A stretch of DNA of 48,555 bases from Acidiferrobacteraceae bacterium (GCA_003228915.1 QIGL01000102.1:67519-116073); one strand, 5' to 3'; shown: positions 25,172 through 35,072, counted from the first letter of the stretch. The notes: generated by a model from the letters alone, not told the origin. Program-made: numbers and translations.

Positions 25172-26146
25172 TTAAGAGATGCTCTCCTCTTCTACCTGGG
25201 TAGCAACCAGGACACCGCCGACCATGGCGCCTTCTGCATCCACCATCACGCCATCTGCAATTACCAGGCTGGCAGGATTTAAGGTTGCACCAGAGGCATC
25301 TACTTTAATACCGTTGACCATGAAGTCGGCATCGGACACGTAACCTGTGACCATGCCCTCTACCTCTACTTCGCTACCTTCATCTTCGGTTTCGTTTTCG
25401 ATTTCCTTGGCCACTATAATCGTGAAACTACCGGCTTCAAGTGTGCCCTCGACTTCGACATAAGTACCTTCGACCAGGCCAGAAGGAAAACCGTCAAATT
25501 GTGTGTTGGCATCAGTATTGATCGTTGCGCCAAGAACAGTGAATGAATAATAGTCACCCATGACCCCAGTTCCTGTCAGGCCAGCGATCATGCCTTTAAT
25601 TTCTGCTTCGCTATTGGCAGGGTGAATACCGTTCATTTCAATATAAGTAGCAAGCAAGCTGCCATCCATTTGATAAAAACCACTCACTTCAACCACATCA
25701 TGCATGACGATATCTGCCGCAGTATAGGTGCCGCCGGCATCGTTTTTGCCATAAACGGTATTTGCATCAACGACAACTGTGTTACCGAGTACCGTGAAAC
25801 TAAGATCCGGCGCTGCACCTGCAGGGACATCGGCAATCGGTCCTTCCAGTTCTTCGTCATATTCTATTTCTTCGACCACTCCATCTGTACTGGTAACTTT
25901 CACTACCATGCCAGCCACTATTTCAGACTCTGCGCTACCGCCGGTATCTTCTGTCACAATATCAGCGCTGGTAGTGCTGAATTGAGTCGCATTAACCGTG
26001 ATAGAAGTTGTCGTTTTTGTGGTTATTTTACCTTTTGAAATGCTTTTCGTGCCACTTGTGCCGCCATCCGTGCCAGAAGTGCCACAACCAGCCAATATAA
26101 GCGCTAAAAATACTGAAAATATCAGTTTTAACCCGTTTGTTTTCAT
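25172..26146 (-). CDS. DUF5666 multi-repeat lipoprotein B
   Basis: This is a 324-residue lipoprotein. The lipobox LILAGC gives Cys21, followed by a short Thr/Gly/Ser linker and about four beta-rich DUF5666 repeats, with recurring motifs such as VVEVSGFYQMDGSLLATYIE and VEVEGMVTGYVSDADFMVNG. The mature part is strongly acidic. It is a shorter paralogue of the six-repeat protein at 22744-24189. A good promoter with an overlapping palindrome lies 90-120 bases upstream. Surface or periplasmic location is inferred from the signal; the role is unknown. Confidence 0.8.
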   Translation of the reverse strand: MKTNGLKLIFSVFLALILAGCGTSGTDGGTSGTKSISKGKITTKTTTSITVNATQFSTTSADIVTEDTGGSAESEIVAGMVVKVTSTDGVVEEIEYDEELEGPIADVPAGAAPDLSFTVLGNTVVVDANTVYGKNDAGGTYTAADIVMHDVVEVSGFYQMDGSLLATYIEMNGIHPANSEAEIKGMIAGLTGTGVMGDYYSFTVLGATINTDANTQFDGFPSGLVEGTYVEVEGTLEAGSFTIIVAKEIENETEDEGSEVEVEGMVTGYVSDADFMVNGIKVDASGATLNPASLVIADGVMVDAEGAMVGGVLVATQVEEESIS

Positions 26147-26230
26147 TTTCCCTTCTCCTTAATCAGTCGTATTCTGTTTTAAATTCACAATAATGACGGT
26201 TTTGTTAAATCCATTTAGCTATCGTCAACA

Positions 26231-26265
26231 TTGGGAATTATTTCCCAATTATTGACTCAAGTCAA
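26231..26265 (-). promoter_or_regulatory. Promoter with palindromic operator for the DUF5666/DUF6502 cluster
   Basis: On the minus strand a -35 TTGACT (26265-26260), a 17-base spacer and a -10 AATAAT (26242-26237) match the sigma-70 consensus at 5 of 6 positions each. The -10 lies within a perfect palindrome TTGGGAA-TTAT-TTCCCAA (26231-26248), and the -35 is one arm of TTGACT-CA-AGTCAA (26252-26265). The leader before the lipoprotein B start would be about 84 bases. The arrangement suggests repression by a dimeric regulator. Confidence 0.65.
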
Positions 26266-26309
26266 GTACCCCCAGTCGGCTGGATTTACCTGTATTTTCC
26301 GCAAACAAT

Positions 26310-26335
26310 AAAAAAGCCCCTAAAGATAGGGGCTT
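26310..26335 (-). terminator. Intrinsic terminator of ssb
   Basis: A nine-base stem AAGCCCCTA/TAGGGGCTT with a four-base loop is followed on the minus strand by a T-rich TTTTTTATTG. It lies 45 bases beyond the ssb stop codon. Confidence 0.85.
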
Positions 26336-26380
26336 GGAAAACTCGGGTAATATAGTGAAATCGAAAAACTTTAAGCGTTT

Positions 26381-26875
26381 TTAGAACGGGATATCATCAT
26401 CAAAATCATCGGCGCCAGCGGCCTGGGTAGCAGGTTGCGTGGGTTGAGATGATTGCCCCTGTGAAGATGACTGGGATGAAGACTGGGATGTAGGTTGCGA
26501 AGACGATTGGCCCGCATACTCGCCCGAAGCAGCGCCGCCTTTACTGCCCAGCATTTGCATTTCGTTGGCCACGATTTCGGTGGTGTAACGATCTTTGCCT
26601 TCTTTGTCCTGCCACTTGCGTGTTTGGAGCCGGCCTTCAACGTAAATCTGGGCACCTTTTTTCAGGTATTCCCCGACGATTTCGCCCAAACGTCCAAAAA
26701 AGACAATGCGGTGCCATTCGGTCTTTTCCTGTTTTTCGCCGGTATTTTTGTCTTTCCAGGATTCGGTGGTGGCAATGGTGACATTGGCAATGGCCTGGCC
26801 ATTGGCTGAATAACGTACTTCGGGATCACGGCCGAGATTACCGACCAGAATGACTTTATTAACTCCGCGAGCCAT
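26381..26875 (-). CDS. ssb: Single-stranded DNA-binding protein
   Basis: This is a 164-residue SSB. It begins with an OB-fold (residues 1-110) opening with [20 protein letters not shown], continues with a Gln/Ser-rich disordered linker, and ends with the acidic tip DDFDDDIPF that recruits replication and repair partners. SSB protects single-stranded DNA during replication, recombination and repair. The gene is not directly divergent from uvrA as in E. coli, because yajR lies between them. No LexA-type box was seen upstream. Confidence 0.97.
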   Translation of the reverse strand: MARGVNKVILVGNLGRDPEVRYSANGQAIANVTIATTESWKDKNTGEKQEKTEWHRIVFFGRLGEIVGEYLKKGAQIYVEGRLQTRKWQDKEGKDRYTTEIVANEMQMLGSKGGAASGEYAGQSSSQPTSQSSSQSSSQGQSSQPTQPATQAAGADDFDDDIPF

Positions 26876-27060
26876 AGATGCTCTCCTTATTTAAGTATTA
26901 ACATAACCGCGAGGTACTAAGTTAAAGTGGTAAAACCGATCGCCTCACGGGACCGGGGCTAGTTTATCCTGAGTTCGCAAACTGAAACAATGATTTTTTT
27001 AGTTTGAAATTTTATTAATGTTTTTCCGTGGCTTACTTGATATTCAGAATGTCGATCCTG

Positions 27061-28434
27061 TTATATCCCGGCCAAGGCATTGTCCAGACTCTCTTTATCC
27101 AGAATTTTTTCATCAACCCGTAAAAGCAAAACACCGGTTTCAGAAACCACTTCGGAAACACCGGGAATGTCTGTCAACACCTTAATTAAGTCTGCCAGTC
27201 GATCACTGGCCATATTGGCAACCGGTACCGTCTGCATTTGTAAGGGCGCCACGACCACCATTTTCCAGGCAAGCAATAACCAGCACAACATTAAAACAGC
27301 GCCCAATACAAATACACTGGCAGTACCAAACTCGCCATAAAACAGGCCGGCCAGGGCGCCACCAGCAAAAGCGCCAAAAAATTCGAAAGTACTGAAGACA
27401 CCCATGGCCGTGCCACGATTGGCGGGCCCGACCGCTTTTGAAATCAGCGAGGGAATTGAGGCTTCCAGAAAATTAAAGCCGATAAAGAAAATCCACAGGC
27501 CTAATAACAGGCCAGTCAGAGATTGATAGAGCGTCCCAAGAATGACCTGTGAAATTAATACCATCACAATGGCAGCCAGGTACATTAAGCGCATTTTTTG
27601 TTTGCGCTCGGCAAGGCCGATCATGGGAATCATAATAATCACCCCGCCTATCATGGTGGGTAAATAGGCTTGCCAATGTTGCTCAACGGGCATTTCTGCA
27701 TAATGGAGCAGGCTCAGGGGGATCACGACGAACAGCGCTGTCATGACACTGTGGAGAAAAAAGATGCCCACATTCATGCGCATGAGCTGGCCATTATAAA
27801 AAACAGCGCGTAACTGGCCAATGATATCACCAGCGGGTTTAGGCAATTGAGCGGGTTTTGGTACCCAGAAAAATAGTACCAACAAGGCCAATATGGCCAT
27901 GGCGGCGGCCAGCCAGAACATGCCGCTGACACCGGTAACAGCCTGCAATAATGGCCCAACCAATAAAGCTACCATGAAGGCCCCACCAATGGTTACGCCG
28001 ATAATGGCCATGGCCTTGGTACGCTGGCTTTCCCGTGTTATATCCGCTGTCAGGGCAGCCATGGCCGCGGCAATGGCACCGGCCCCCTGTACTGCCCTGC
28101 CCACGATCAGCATGTCAATGGAGCTGGCCAGGGCGGCTAACACGCTGCCAGCAATAAACACCAACAGGCCAATGGCAATAATTCGTTTGCGGCCCCAACG
28201 GTCCGAGGCCATACCCATGGGTATCTGGAGACCAGCCTGGGTCAGTCCGTAAATCCCCACTGCCAATCCAATCAATAATGGGGTCTGGCCCGCCAGGTCA
28301 TGGGCATAAATAGCCAACACCGGCAATACCATAAACAACCCCACCATGCGTAAGGCAAAAATCGTCCCCAGGCCTGACAGGGCACGTTTTTCCAGAGCAT
28401 TCAATGGGATTCCGGATCGAGTTTTACTGCCCAT
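27061..28434 (-). CDS. yajR: YajR-type major facilitator transporter
   Basis: This is a 457-residue MFS protein with about 12 membrane helices. Motif A (MASDRWGRKRI) follows helix 2. After helix 12 there is a soluble domain (about residues 405-457, ending in VSEVVSETGVLLLRVDE). This resembles the ferredoxin-like YAM domain of E. coli YajR (454 residues), a proton-driven efflux pump of unknown physiological substrate. The overall length and the extra domain support the YajR assignment over other drug-efflux MFS. It diverges from uvrA. Confidence 0.82.
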   Translation of the reverse strand: MGSKTRSGIPLNALEKRALSGLGTIFALRMVGLFMVLPVLAIYAHDLAGQTPLLIGLAVGIYGLTQAGLQIPMGMASDRWGRKRIIAIGLLVFIAGSVLAALASSIDMLIVGRAVQGAGAIAAAMAALTADITRESQRTKAMAIIGVTIGGAFMVALLVGPLLQAVTGVSGMFWLAAAMAILALLVLFFWVPKPAQLPKPAGDIIGQLRAVFYNGQLMRMNVGIFFLHSVMTALFVVIPLSLLHYAEMPVEQHWQAYLPTMIGGVIIMIPMIGLAERKQKMRLMYLAAIVMVLISQVILGTLYQSLTGLLLGLWIFFIGFNFLEASIPSLISKAVGPANRGTAMGVFSTFEFFGAFAGGALAGLFYGEFGTASVFVLGAVLMLCWLLLAWKMVVVAPLQMQTVPVANMASDRLADLIKVLTDIPGVSEVVSETGVLLLRVDEKILDKESLDNALAGI

Positions 28435-28576
28435 GGGGGAAAATCCTGATATTTCTATTTACCACTAACCAATCTCTCTAAACTAATCTCTATATTTATC
28501 GGTAATACACATGACCTTTGCCATGAGTACCGGGGACGGCGTAATATATCAGGTTCACTTTCAAGCAGGAACACTG

Positions 28577-31435
28577 ATGGACAGTATTAAAATCCGCGGC
28601 GCACGCACCCATAACCTCAAAAATATCGATCTGGAACTGCCTCGGGACAAATTAATTGTCATAACGGGCTTGTCTGGCTCCGGCAAATCATCGCTCGCCT
28701 TTGATACCTTGTATGCCGAGGGCCAGCGCCGATATGTCGAGTCCTTGTCGGCTTATGCCCGGCAATTCCTGTCATTAATGGAAAAACCCGACGTGGATTT
28801 AATCGAGGGCCTGAGCCCGGCTATTTCTATTGAGCAAAAATCCACCTCCCACAACCCCCGCTCCACCGTGGGGACAATTACCGAAATATATGATTACCTG
28901 CGCCTGCTTTATGCCCGGGTCGGTGATCCCCGTTGCCCTGACCATGACGTGTCCCTGGAGGCACAAACCGTCAGTCAAATGGTGGATCACGTCATGGAGC
29001 TACCTGAAGGTACAAAATTATTACTGGTGGCGCCACTGATCCAGGACCGCAAGGGTGAACACCTGCATGTCCTCGAGGGCTTACGGACACAGGGGTACAT
29101 CCGGGCCCGCATCGACGGCATTGTCACCAGTCTCGATGAGGCGCCAAAACTAAAAAAGAATTTTAAACACAGTATCGAGGCCGTGGTTGACCGGGCCGTC
29201 ATCAAACCCGGTCAGGAACAACGCCTGGCCGAGTCATTTGAGACGGCAATTGAACTGGCCGAAGGCCTGGTCAAGGTAATCGTGCTCGACGATGCCGGCG
29301 AAAACAAAGAAGAAATATTATTTTCCTCCCGGTTTGCCTGCCCCCATTGCGGTTACTCGCTTTCAGAACTGGAGCCACGCCTGTTCTCATTTAATAATCC
29401 CGCCGGTGCCTGTCCCGACTGTGACGGCCTCGGGGTACGCCAGTTTTTTGACCTGGAAAGGGTTGTCCACGAGCCCGACCTGCCCCTGCCAGCGGGGGCC
29501 ATTCGCGGCTGGGACCGGCGTAATGGTTTTTATTTCAGCATGCTGGAATCGCTGGCAAAACATTATAAATTTGATATTGAAAAACCTTTTTCTGATATTG
29601 CAAAAAAAGTTCAGAATATAATTCTTTATGGCAGTGGCGATGAGGCCATTAATTTTGTTTACCAGAATGATCGCGGCTCAAGCTACAAGCGCAAGCACAC
29701 GTTTGAGGGCATCATCCCGAGCATGGAAAGGCGTATGCGTGAAACGGACTCCAGTCATGTCCGGGATGAGCTGGCCAAGTTCCAGAGCAAACAACCCTGC
29801 GACACCTGTCACGGCACACGCCTGCGCAAAGAAGCCAGGAATGTATTTGTCCAGAAACGGCCCCTGACCGAGGTTACCCAGTATTCGATAGGTGACGCCC
29901 TGGCATTTTTTGAAGGCCTGAACCTGGTCGGGCATCGTGCTGAAATTGCTGACAAGATTATCAAGGAAATAAAAAATCGCCTGGGGTTCCTGGTTAATGT
30001 TGGCCTCGACTATCTTTCCCTGTCCCGCTCTGCTGACACCCTCTCCGGCGGTGAGGCCCAGCGTATTCGCCTGGCCTCACAAATTGGCGCCGGGCTTGTC
30101 GGTGTCATGTACGTACTGGATGAACCTTCTATTGGTTTGCACCAGCGAGATAACGAAAGATTATTATCAACCCTTGAGCACTTGCGTGATTTGGGTAACA
30201 CGGTAATTGTTGTCGAGCATGACGAGGATGCTATCCGGGCAGCAGATTATGTTGTTGATATTGGTCCCGGTGCTGGTATTCATGGCGGCCAGATTATTGC
30301 CCAGGGTACACCAGCAGAGGTTATTAGCCACCCGGATTCCATCACAGGTCGTTATTTATCCGGCATTGAAACCATCCCGTTACCCAAGTCCCGTCACACG
30401 CAGGAACCTGACAAACAATTGATCATAGAAAATGCCCGTGGCAATAATCTGAAAGAAATTAGCGTCAGTATCCCGGTCGGTTTGCTAACCTGTGTTACTG
30501 GTGTATCCGGTTCCGGTAAATCGACTTTGATTAATGATACGCTTTACTCTTCGGTAGCCGTGCATTTATATAACAGCAGCCTGGAGCCTGCACCCTGTGA
30601 TGAAATAAAACACCTGGACCATTTCGACAAGGTGGTCGATATAGATCAAAGCCCGATTGGCCGCACCCCTCGCTCGAACCCGGCAACCTACACCGGCCTG
30701 TTCACACCTTTAAGAGAAATATTTTCAAATACCCAGGAAGCCCGGGCCCGGGGTTATTCGCCGGGTCGATTTTCATTTAACGTACGTGGTGGCAGATGTG
30801 AGGCCTGCCAGGGTGATGGGCTAATTAAAGTAGAAATGCATTTCCTGCCGGATATTTATGTGCCCTGCGATGTGTGTAACGGCAAACGCTATAACCGGGA
30901 AACCCTGGACATTACATTTAAAGGCAAGAATATCCACGATGTTTTGCAAATGACGGTTGAGGATGCAACAGAATTTTTTAAGGCCGTACCCGTTATCAAG
31001 CGCAAGCTGGACACCCTGATGGATGTGGGTTTGTCTTATATTACTTTGGGCCAAAGTGCCACGACATTATCTGGCGGCGAAGCCCAGCGCATTAAACTCT
31101 CCCGAGAACTGTCAAAGCGCGATACCGGCAACACACTCTATATACTGGATGAACCCACGACCGGTTTGCATTTCCATGACATCAAACATTTGCTGGAAGT
31201 CCTGCATCGATTACGGGATCACGGCAATACGATCGTGGTAATCGAGCACAATCTCGACGTGATTAAAACCGCTGACTGGATTATTGACCTGGGGCCGGAA
31301 GGGGGTGATGGCGGCGGCAGAGTTATTGCGACTGGCACCCCGGAAGAAGTTGCTCAACAAGCCCATTCCTATACCGGCCAGTTCCTGGCGCCGGTACTGG
31401 CTCGCCATGCAGAGATGAAACGTAAAGTCAGTTAG
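28577..31435 (+). CDS. uvrA: Excinuclease ABC subunit UvrA
   Basis: UvrA is the damage-recognition ATPase of nucleotide excision repair. Walker [10 protein letters not shown] at residues 31-39 and a second Walker [10 protein letters not shown] in the C-terminal half mark the two ABC modules, each with an LSGGEAQRI signature. Zinc-site cysteine pairs are seen (CPHC with CPDC, and CEAC with CDVC). The ATG at 28577 gives 952 residues and the canonical [17 protein letters not shown] start behind an AGGA site. The frame extends 22 codons upstream without family similarity. It is the only long plus-strand gene in the window. Confidence 0.97.
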   Translation: MDSIKIRGARTHNLKNIDLELPRDKLIVITGLSGSGKSSLAFDTLYAEGQRRYVESLSAYARQFLSLMEKPDVDLIEGLSPAISIEQKSTSHNPRSTVGTITEIYDYLRLLYARVGDPRCPDHDVSLEAQTVSQMVDHVMELPEGTKLLLVAPLIQDRKGEHLHVLEGLRTQGYIRARIDGIVTSLDEAPKLKKNFKHSIEAVVDRAVIKPGQEQRLAESFETAIELAEGLVKVIVLDDAGENKEEILFSSRFACPHCGYSLSELEPRLFSFNNPAGACPDCDGLGVRQFFDLERVVHEPDLPLPAGAIRGWDRRNGFYFSMLESLAKHYKFDIEKPFSDIAKKVQNIILYGSGDEAINFVYQNDRGSSYKRKHTFEGIIPSMERRMRETDSSHVRDELAKFQSKQPCDTCHGTRLRKEARNVFVQKRPLTEVTQYSIGDALAFFEGLNLVGHRAEIADKIIKEIKNRLGFLVNVGLDYLSLSRSADTLSGGEAQRIRLASQIGAGLVGVMYVLDEPSIGLHQRDNERLLSTLEHLRDLGNTVIVVEHDEDAIRAADYVVDIGPGAGIHGGQIIAQGTPAEVISHPDSITGRYLSGIETIPLPKSRHTQEPDKQLIIENARGNNLKEISVSIPVGLLTCVTGVSGSGKSTLINDTLYSSVAVHLYNSSLEPAPCDEIKHLDHFDKVVDIDQSPIGRTPRSNPATYTGLFTPLREIFSNTQEARARGYSPGRFSFNVRGGRCEACQGDGLIKVEMHFLPDIYVPCDVCNGKRYNRETLDITFKGKNIHDVLQMTVEDATEFFKAVPVIKRKLDTLMDVGLSYITLGQSATTLSGGEAQRIKLSRELSKRDTGNTLYILDEPTTGLHFHDIKHLLEVLHRLRDHGNTIVVIEHNLDVIKTADWIIDLGPEGGDGGGRVIATGTPEEVAQQAHSYTGQFLAPVLARHAEMKRKVS

Positions 31436-31440
31436 GTAAT

Positions 31441-31476
31441 AAAAAGGGCCGGTGAAGTACCGGCCCTTATATTATT
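31441..31476. terminator. Terminator between uvrA and the OmpA-domain gene
   Basis: A ten-base stem AAGGGCCGGT/ACCGGCCCTT (31444-31453 and 31459-31468) with a five-base loop lies between convergent genes. The A run on its left gives a good U-tract for the minus-strand gene. The right side (ATATTATTG) is a weaker tract for uvrA. Confidence 0.8.
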
Positions 31477-31509
31477 GTTAGATACTAAACTAACTTTTTA
31501 TATATTAAG

Positions 31510-32268
31510 TCAATTAACTGCCACAGGTCTTAAACGGATTTCGATTCTCCGGTTTTGCTCACGGCCTTCGGCTGTATCGTTACTGGCAATGGCCTGGTTT
31601 TCACCATAAGAAGCAGCGATAAGTTTTTCACTTGGGACATTATTCTGTTCCAGAATTCTTACTACGTTTGTAGCCCTGGCAGCGGCCAGGTCCCAGTTCG
31701 TCGGGAAACGTTTTGCCAGTTTACCTTTGATCGGTAAGTTATCAGTAAATCCCGAGACAATGATTTGATAAGGCACTGTTTCCAGTTGCTTGCCTACTTT
31801 GCCCAGCACTTCCTGACCAGATTTTCGAATACGCGCTGATCCCGAGTTAAATAGAATATTTTCCGTAAGATTGACATTGATTCCATTCTTTAATTTTTCT
31901 ATTGTGATTTTATTCGTGTCTAACTCACCGGACAGCTCTTGCACTAATTTAGCATATAACGCCTTGTCTTCATCGGCCTTCGACTGAATTTCCTGAAGCT
32001 GCTGACTGGTCGCTGACAATTCCTGGGAAGTATTGTCCAGTACCTGTTTCAGGCGTTCACTTTCTTCGGCCTTGTCCCGGCCAATCCCTTTTTCTTCAGC
32101 GTAGGTTTTAGCCAGCTTGCTATTCTGCTCAATCAGGGCGTTGTGATCTTTTAAAAGATTGTCATAACTGCCTTGAGTGACACAACCTGATAACGTAATT
32201 AATGCTAAACCAACTAAACTAAAAGTCTTTAAAAAACGAGGTGTGGAAACTTTGCCGAAAATTAACAT
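31510..32268 (-). CDS. OmpA-domain lipoprotein with coiled coil
   Basis: This is a 252-residue lipoprotein. The signal ends in LSGC (Cys29). A long heptad-patterned, Gln/Glu/Lys-rich coiled coil spans about residues 35-120. The C-terminal OmpA/MotB-type peptidoglycan-binding domain (about 125-252) contains LFNSGSARI, VSGFTDNLPI and a closing NRRIEIRL. It differs from Pal by the coiled coil and by the TDNLPI loop, which is more MotB-like. It probably tethers the envelope to peptidoglycan. It is a single gene, convergent with uvrA. Confidence 0.85.
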   Translation of the reverse strand: MLIFGKVSTPRFLKTFSLVGLALITLSGCVTQGSYDNLLKDHNALIEQNSKLAKTYAEEKGIGRDKAEESERLKQVLDNTSQELSATSQQLQEIQSKADEDKALYAKLVQELSGELDTNKITIEKLKNGINVNLTENILFNSGSARIRKSGQEVLGKVGKQLETVPYQIIVSGFTDNLPIKGKLAKRFPTNWDLAAARATNVVRILEQNNVPSEKLIAASYGENQAIASNDTAEGREQNRRIEIRLRPVAVN

Positions 32269-32502
32269 GGTCTTTGCACTCCTTGATGATTTCTTTTTAA
32301 AATATTATCTGGTGTTACAACGCAATTATGCAATAAATGATTTCAATATATCGACCATTCTTCCGAGACAAACCAGCGTTTATCAAGCCAAATCTGGAAT
32401 ATACGTAACATGCCTGGAAAGTGGCTCCTGGAAATCATTACATTAGTTAGTGCTTATTAATCACAGGAGCGGGCCTGCTTTGAGATTACGGCTTGAGGAA
32501 CT

Positions 32503-34050
32503 TCACAGGTCATCATTAATAACTGTTGTCTCATCCGCTAATTCAAGTTCCTGCAAGTCATAAATTGTCTGGGCTGGTTTTTTATAACCTTTACGGTTGT
32601 GCCTGCGTGACAATAAAACACCAACAAAAAATATTGACAAGGTGCCCACGACTGTTGTCATTAAAGGATGCAAGGGATTCGTGATCGGCCAGCCCAGTTT
32701 GCTCGATAAGGCTGCCCAGACAATAATAATCAAACCAATCACCACGGCAAACCCTGCCTCAACAGAACGGACCCGTCGTGAGAGAATGCCAAGCAAGAAC
32801 AAACCAATCATGCCACCTGAAAATATGCCGGCAAGATTCCACCACACATCCAGGGCACTTTTGATTGATATCATCAATAATGCGGTACTGGTCCCGAGTG
32901 CGCCCAAAATTAAAGTAACTGTCCTTAAAAATATTATTTGGCTGCGCTCATTAGCCGCTGGATTAAAGAGTCTTTGGTAACCATCTGTCATCAGGATAGT
33001 GGCTGAAGAATTGATTGAAGTATCCACTGAACTCATGGCAGCGGCAAATAAAGCCGCAATTAACAAACCGCGCACACCTGATGGCAATTCCGTCGCAATG
33101 AAATAGGGAAATACCTTGTCTGCAGCATCGGCGGTCTGCAAGGCCGCTGGCAATAACCCGGGCTGCGCCTGGTAAAATGAAAATAATGCACTGCCGACAA
33201 ACAGGAACAACACGCCCACTGGAATGTAAATTAATGTACCAATCCAGACTGACTTCGCGGCTTCTTTGGTAGAAACGGCGGCCTGGTATCGCTGCACGTA
33301 TGACTGGTCAATGCCAAAATTCTGGAGATTAATCACAAGCCCGTAAACAAGGATCACCCAAAAAGTAGGTTCAGTAAAAACTAGTTGAAATGAACCCAGT
33401 GAAAACTTCTCCTCGGCACTGGCTATGACAAATATTTGTTCAGCACCGCCAGGCATGGTCACGAGTAAAATTACCACACAGATAATTGCACCCAGGGTCA
33501 ATACAATACTTTGTAATGCATCAGTCCAGATAACCGCTTCGATGCCACCAACAACGGTATACAGGGTAATAATGACACCTGAAATGAGAATGATATAAAC
33601 GATGTTCCAGTCTGTTAGTGATTGCAGGGCCAGGGCAACGAGAAATATAATGGTGCCCATGCGTGCCAGTTGTGTAAGCAAATAAAACAGTGCGGCGTAT
33701 ATTCTTGCCCACAAACCAAACCTGCGTTCCAGGTAGGCATAAGCAGATATATCCCGGGTACTTCGATAGAGAGGAACAAACCAGCGCGTTGCAATATAAG
33801 CCGCGATGGGCAATGAAAGTGCAAATGCCAGTATTGACCAGTTACTGCTATAGGCTTTGCCGGGTAAAGCCAGGAATGAAATAGAGGATAAATAAGTACC
33901 AAAAATAGACAGGCCAACTACCCAACCGGGCAAGCGCCTGTTGGCGACGGTGAAGCCTTCTGTACTGCTAGCCCGACGGTAAAACAATAAACCAAAACCC
34001 GTGACCGCCAATATATAAATAAGCAAAACAATGCTATCGAGAAAATCCAT
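32503..34050 (-). CDS. Sodium:solute symporter family protein
   Basis: This is a 515-residue SSS-family transporter with about 13 predicted membrane helices. The N-terminal half contains GFTVANRRLPGWVVGLSIFG and the core motif FGIDQSYVQRYQAA. The GLLIAALFAAAMSSVDTSIN stretch is the family's conserved signature helix with its Ser/Thr sodium-site residues. The tail is short, acidic and cytoplasmic. The substrate cannot be deduced from sequence. It stands alone, with the MITE-like element B about 100 bases upstream of its start codon. Confidence 0.88.
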   Translation of the reverse strand: MDFLDSIVLLIYILAVTGFGLLFYRRASSTEGFTVANRRLPGWVVGLSIFGTYLSSISFLALPGKAYSSNWSILAFALSLPIAAYIATRWFVPLYRSTRDISAYAYLERRFGLWARIYAALFYLLTQLARMGTIIFLVALALQSLTDWNIVYIILISGVIITLYTVVGGIEAVIWTDALQSIVLTLGAIICVVILLVTMPGGAEQIFVIASAEEKFSLGSFQLVFTEPTFWVILVYGLVINLQNFGIDQSYVQRYQAAVSTKEAAKSVWIGTLIYIPVGVLFLFVGSALFSFYQAQPGLLPAALQTADAADKVFPYFIATELPSGVRGLLIAALFAAAMSSVDTSINSSATILMTDGYQRLFNPAANERSQIIFLRTVTLILGALGTSTALLMISIKSALDVWWNLAGIFSGGMIGLFLLGILSRRVRSVEAGFAVVIGLIIIVWAALSSKLGWPITNPLHPLMTTVVGTLSIFFVGVLLSRRHNRKGYKKPAQTIYDLQELELADETTVINDDL

Positions 34051-34147
34051 AAACCCGGCCTTTTTTTATTAGCTTGCTGCAAACATCTTATGCGATATCA
34101 ATACCGACACCAATAGTTTGTGTATTTTAAGTCACCCATACGGGCCT

Positions 34148-34314
34148 GATACAGGGCGCTACTGTCCCATAAAATCGTCATACCCGCTTCCGCGGGTATG
34201 ACGCCTTTCTTTATTTGAAATCTCATGTCGATGTCTGGTGCCGTGTTAATACCAGTTGAATAGCGTTACGAACATTTTTGTAGTTATTATGTGGGACAGT
34301 AGTAGATACAGGGC
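34148..34314. mobile_element. MITE-like element B flanked by direct repeats
   Basis: A segment of about 147 bases (34158-34304) is bounded by inverted ends sharing CTACTGTCCCA (34159-34169) and TGGGACAGTAG (34292-34302). Directly outside it lie two identical copies of GATACAGGGC (34148-34157 and 34305-34314), as expected of a target-site duplication. Inside is a 12-base perfect hairpin CGTCATACCCGC/GCGGGTATGACG (34176-34203). It has no coding capacity. It differs in sequence from element A. Confidence 0.7.
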
Positions 34315-34340
34315 CAGATAAATGTACACATAATTGCCAA

Positions 34341-34366
34341 TAAAAAAGGCCGGATTAACCGGCCTT
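34341..34366 (-). terminator. Intrinsic terminator of the alpha operon
   Basis: The stem AAGGCCGG/CCGGCCTT with a five-base loop is followed on the minus strand by TTTTTTA. It lies 40 bases after the rplQ stop codon and closes the whole ribosomal block. Confidence 0.88.
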
Positions 34367-34406
34367 CATGAACTTGAATAACTTTAGATTATACGAAGTC
34401 TATAAA

Positions 34407-35018
34407 TCATTTTTTAGTTGTTTTCTTTTTGGCAGTCGTTTTCTTGGCAGTTTTCTTGGCAGTTGTTTTGCCAGCCGCTGCTTTTTTTGTTGTCTTCTTT
34501 TTAGCAGTTTTTTTGCTGTCCGCGGCCTTTTTGCTGACCTTTTTAGCGGGCGCCTTCTCTTTCTTGCCAGCTTCTTTCTTGGCGGTTTCCTTCTCAGGTT
34601 TAGCAGCTATCGTTTTTTGTTTTTTGGTCGATTTTGTTTCCTTGGCCAGTTCGTCATCAGACTTGCGATCAACCAACTGAACAATGGCCATGGTTGCTTT
34701 GTCACCAGTGCGGACACCACATTTGAGAATACGTAAGTAACCGCCGGGTCGTGACTTGAATCGTTCACCGAGGTCATTAAATAGCTTGGTGACAGCAGCA
34801 CGGTCTCGTAACCGGGCAAATGCCAGGCGGCGATTGGCTAGAGTGGCTGTTTTTGCCAGGGTAATCAGGGGCTCGGCAACACGACGCAGCTCTTTGGCCT
34901 TGGGCAAGGTTGTCCTGATTTGCTCATGCTGAATCAAAGATGCAGTCATATTCCTGAACATAGCCTGACGATGGCTGCTTGTTCGATTGAGCTTTCTGCC
35001 GCTCTTTTGATGACGCAT
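34407..35018 (-). CDS. rplQ: Ribosomal protein L17 with a long basic tail
   Basis: This is a large-subunit protein near the exit tunnel. Residues 1-118 are an ordinary L17 ([20 protein letters not shown] start). Residues about 120-203 are a low-complexity tail of Lys, Ala and Thr with [11 protein letters not shown] repeats, resembling histone H1 or AlgP-like tails. E. coli L17 has only 127 residues. The reading frame through the tail is uninterrupted and ends in front of a proper terminator, so the extension is genuine. It is the last gene of the alpha operon, 54 bases after rpoA. Confidence 0.95.
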   Translation of the reverse strand: MRHQKSGRKLNRTSSHRQAMFRNMTASLIQHEQIRTTLPKAKELRRVAEPLITLAKTATLANRRLAFARLRDRAAVTKLFNDLGERFKSRPGGYLRILKCGVRTGDKATMAIVQLVDRKSDDELAKETKSTKKQKTIAAKPEKETAKKEAGKKEKAPAKKVSKKAADSKKTAKKKTTKKAAAGKTTAKKTAKKTTAKKKTTKK

Positions 35019-35072
35019 GATTATTCCCCGTACTTGTTAACTGTTTGTAAGCTTTTTATAAACTGGTTTTTT

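Noticed and set aside
26876..27060. Small gene or RNA between ssb and yajR
   Set aside because: The gap is AT-rich with no open frame having a ribosome site and no stable hairpin with a U-tract.
28511..28576. N-terminal extension of UvrA
   Set aside because: UvrA proteins start close to the [10 protein letters not shown] segment; the upstream 22 codons are probably untranslated leader.
28435..28576. LexA/SOS box upstream of uvrA, and likewise upstream of ssb and ruvC
   Set aside because: No CTGT-N8-ACAG-like sequence was found in these gaps by eye.
34176..34203. Simple REP sequence or terminator at CGTCATACCCGC
   Set aside because: The hairpin lies inside a larger unit with inverted ends and flanking direct repeats, so it is better treated as part of element B. 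No U-tract follows.
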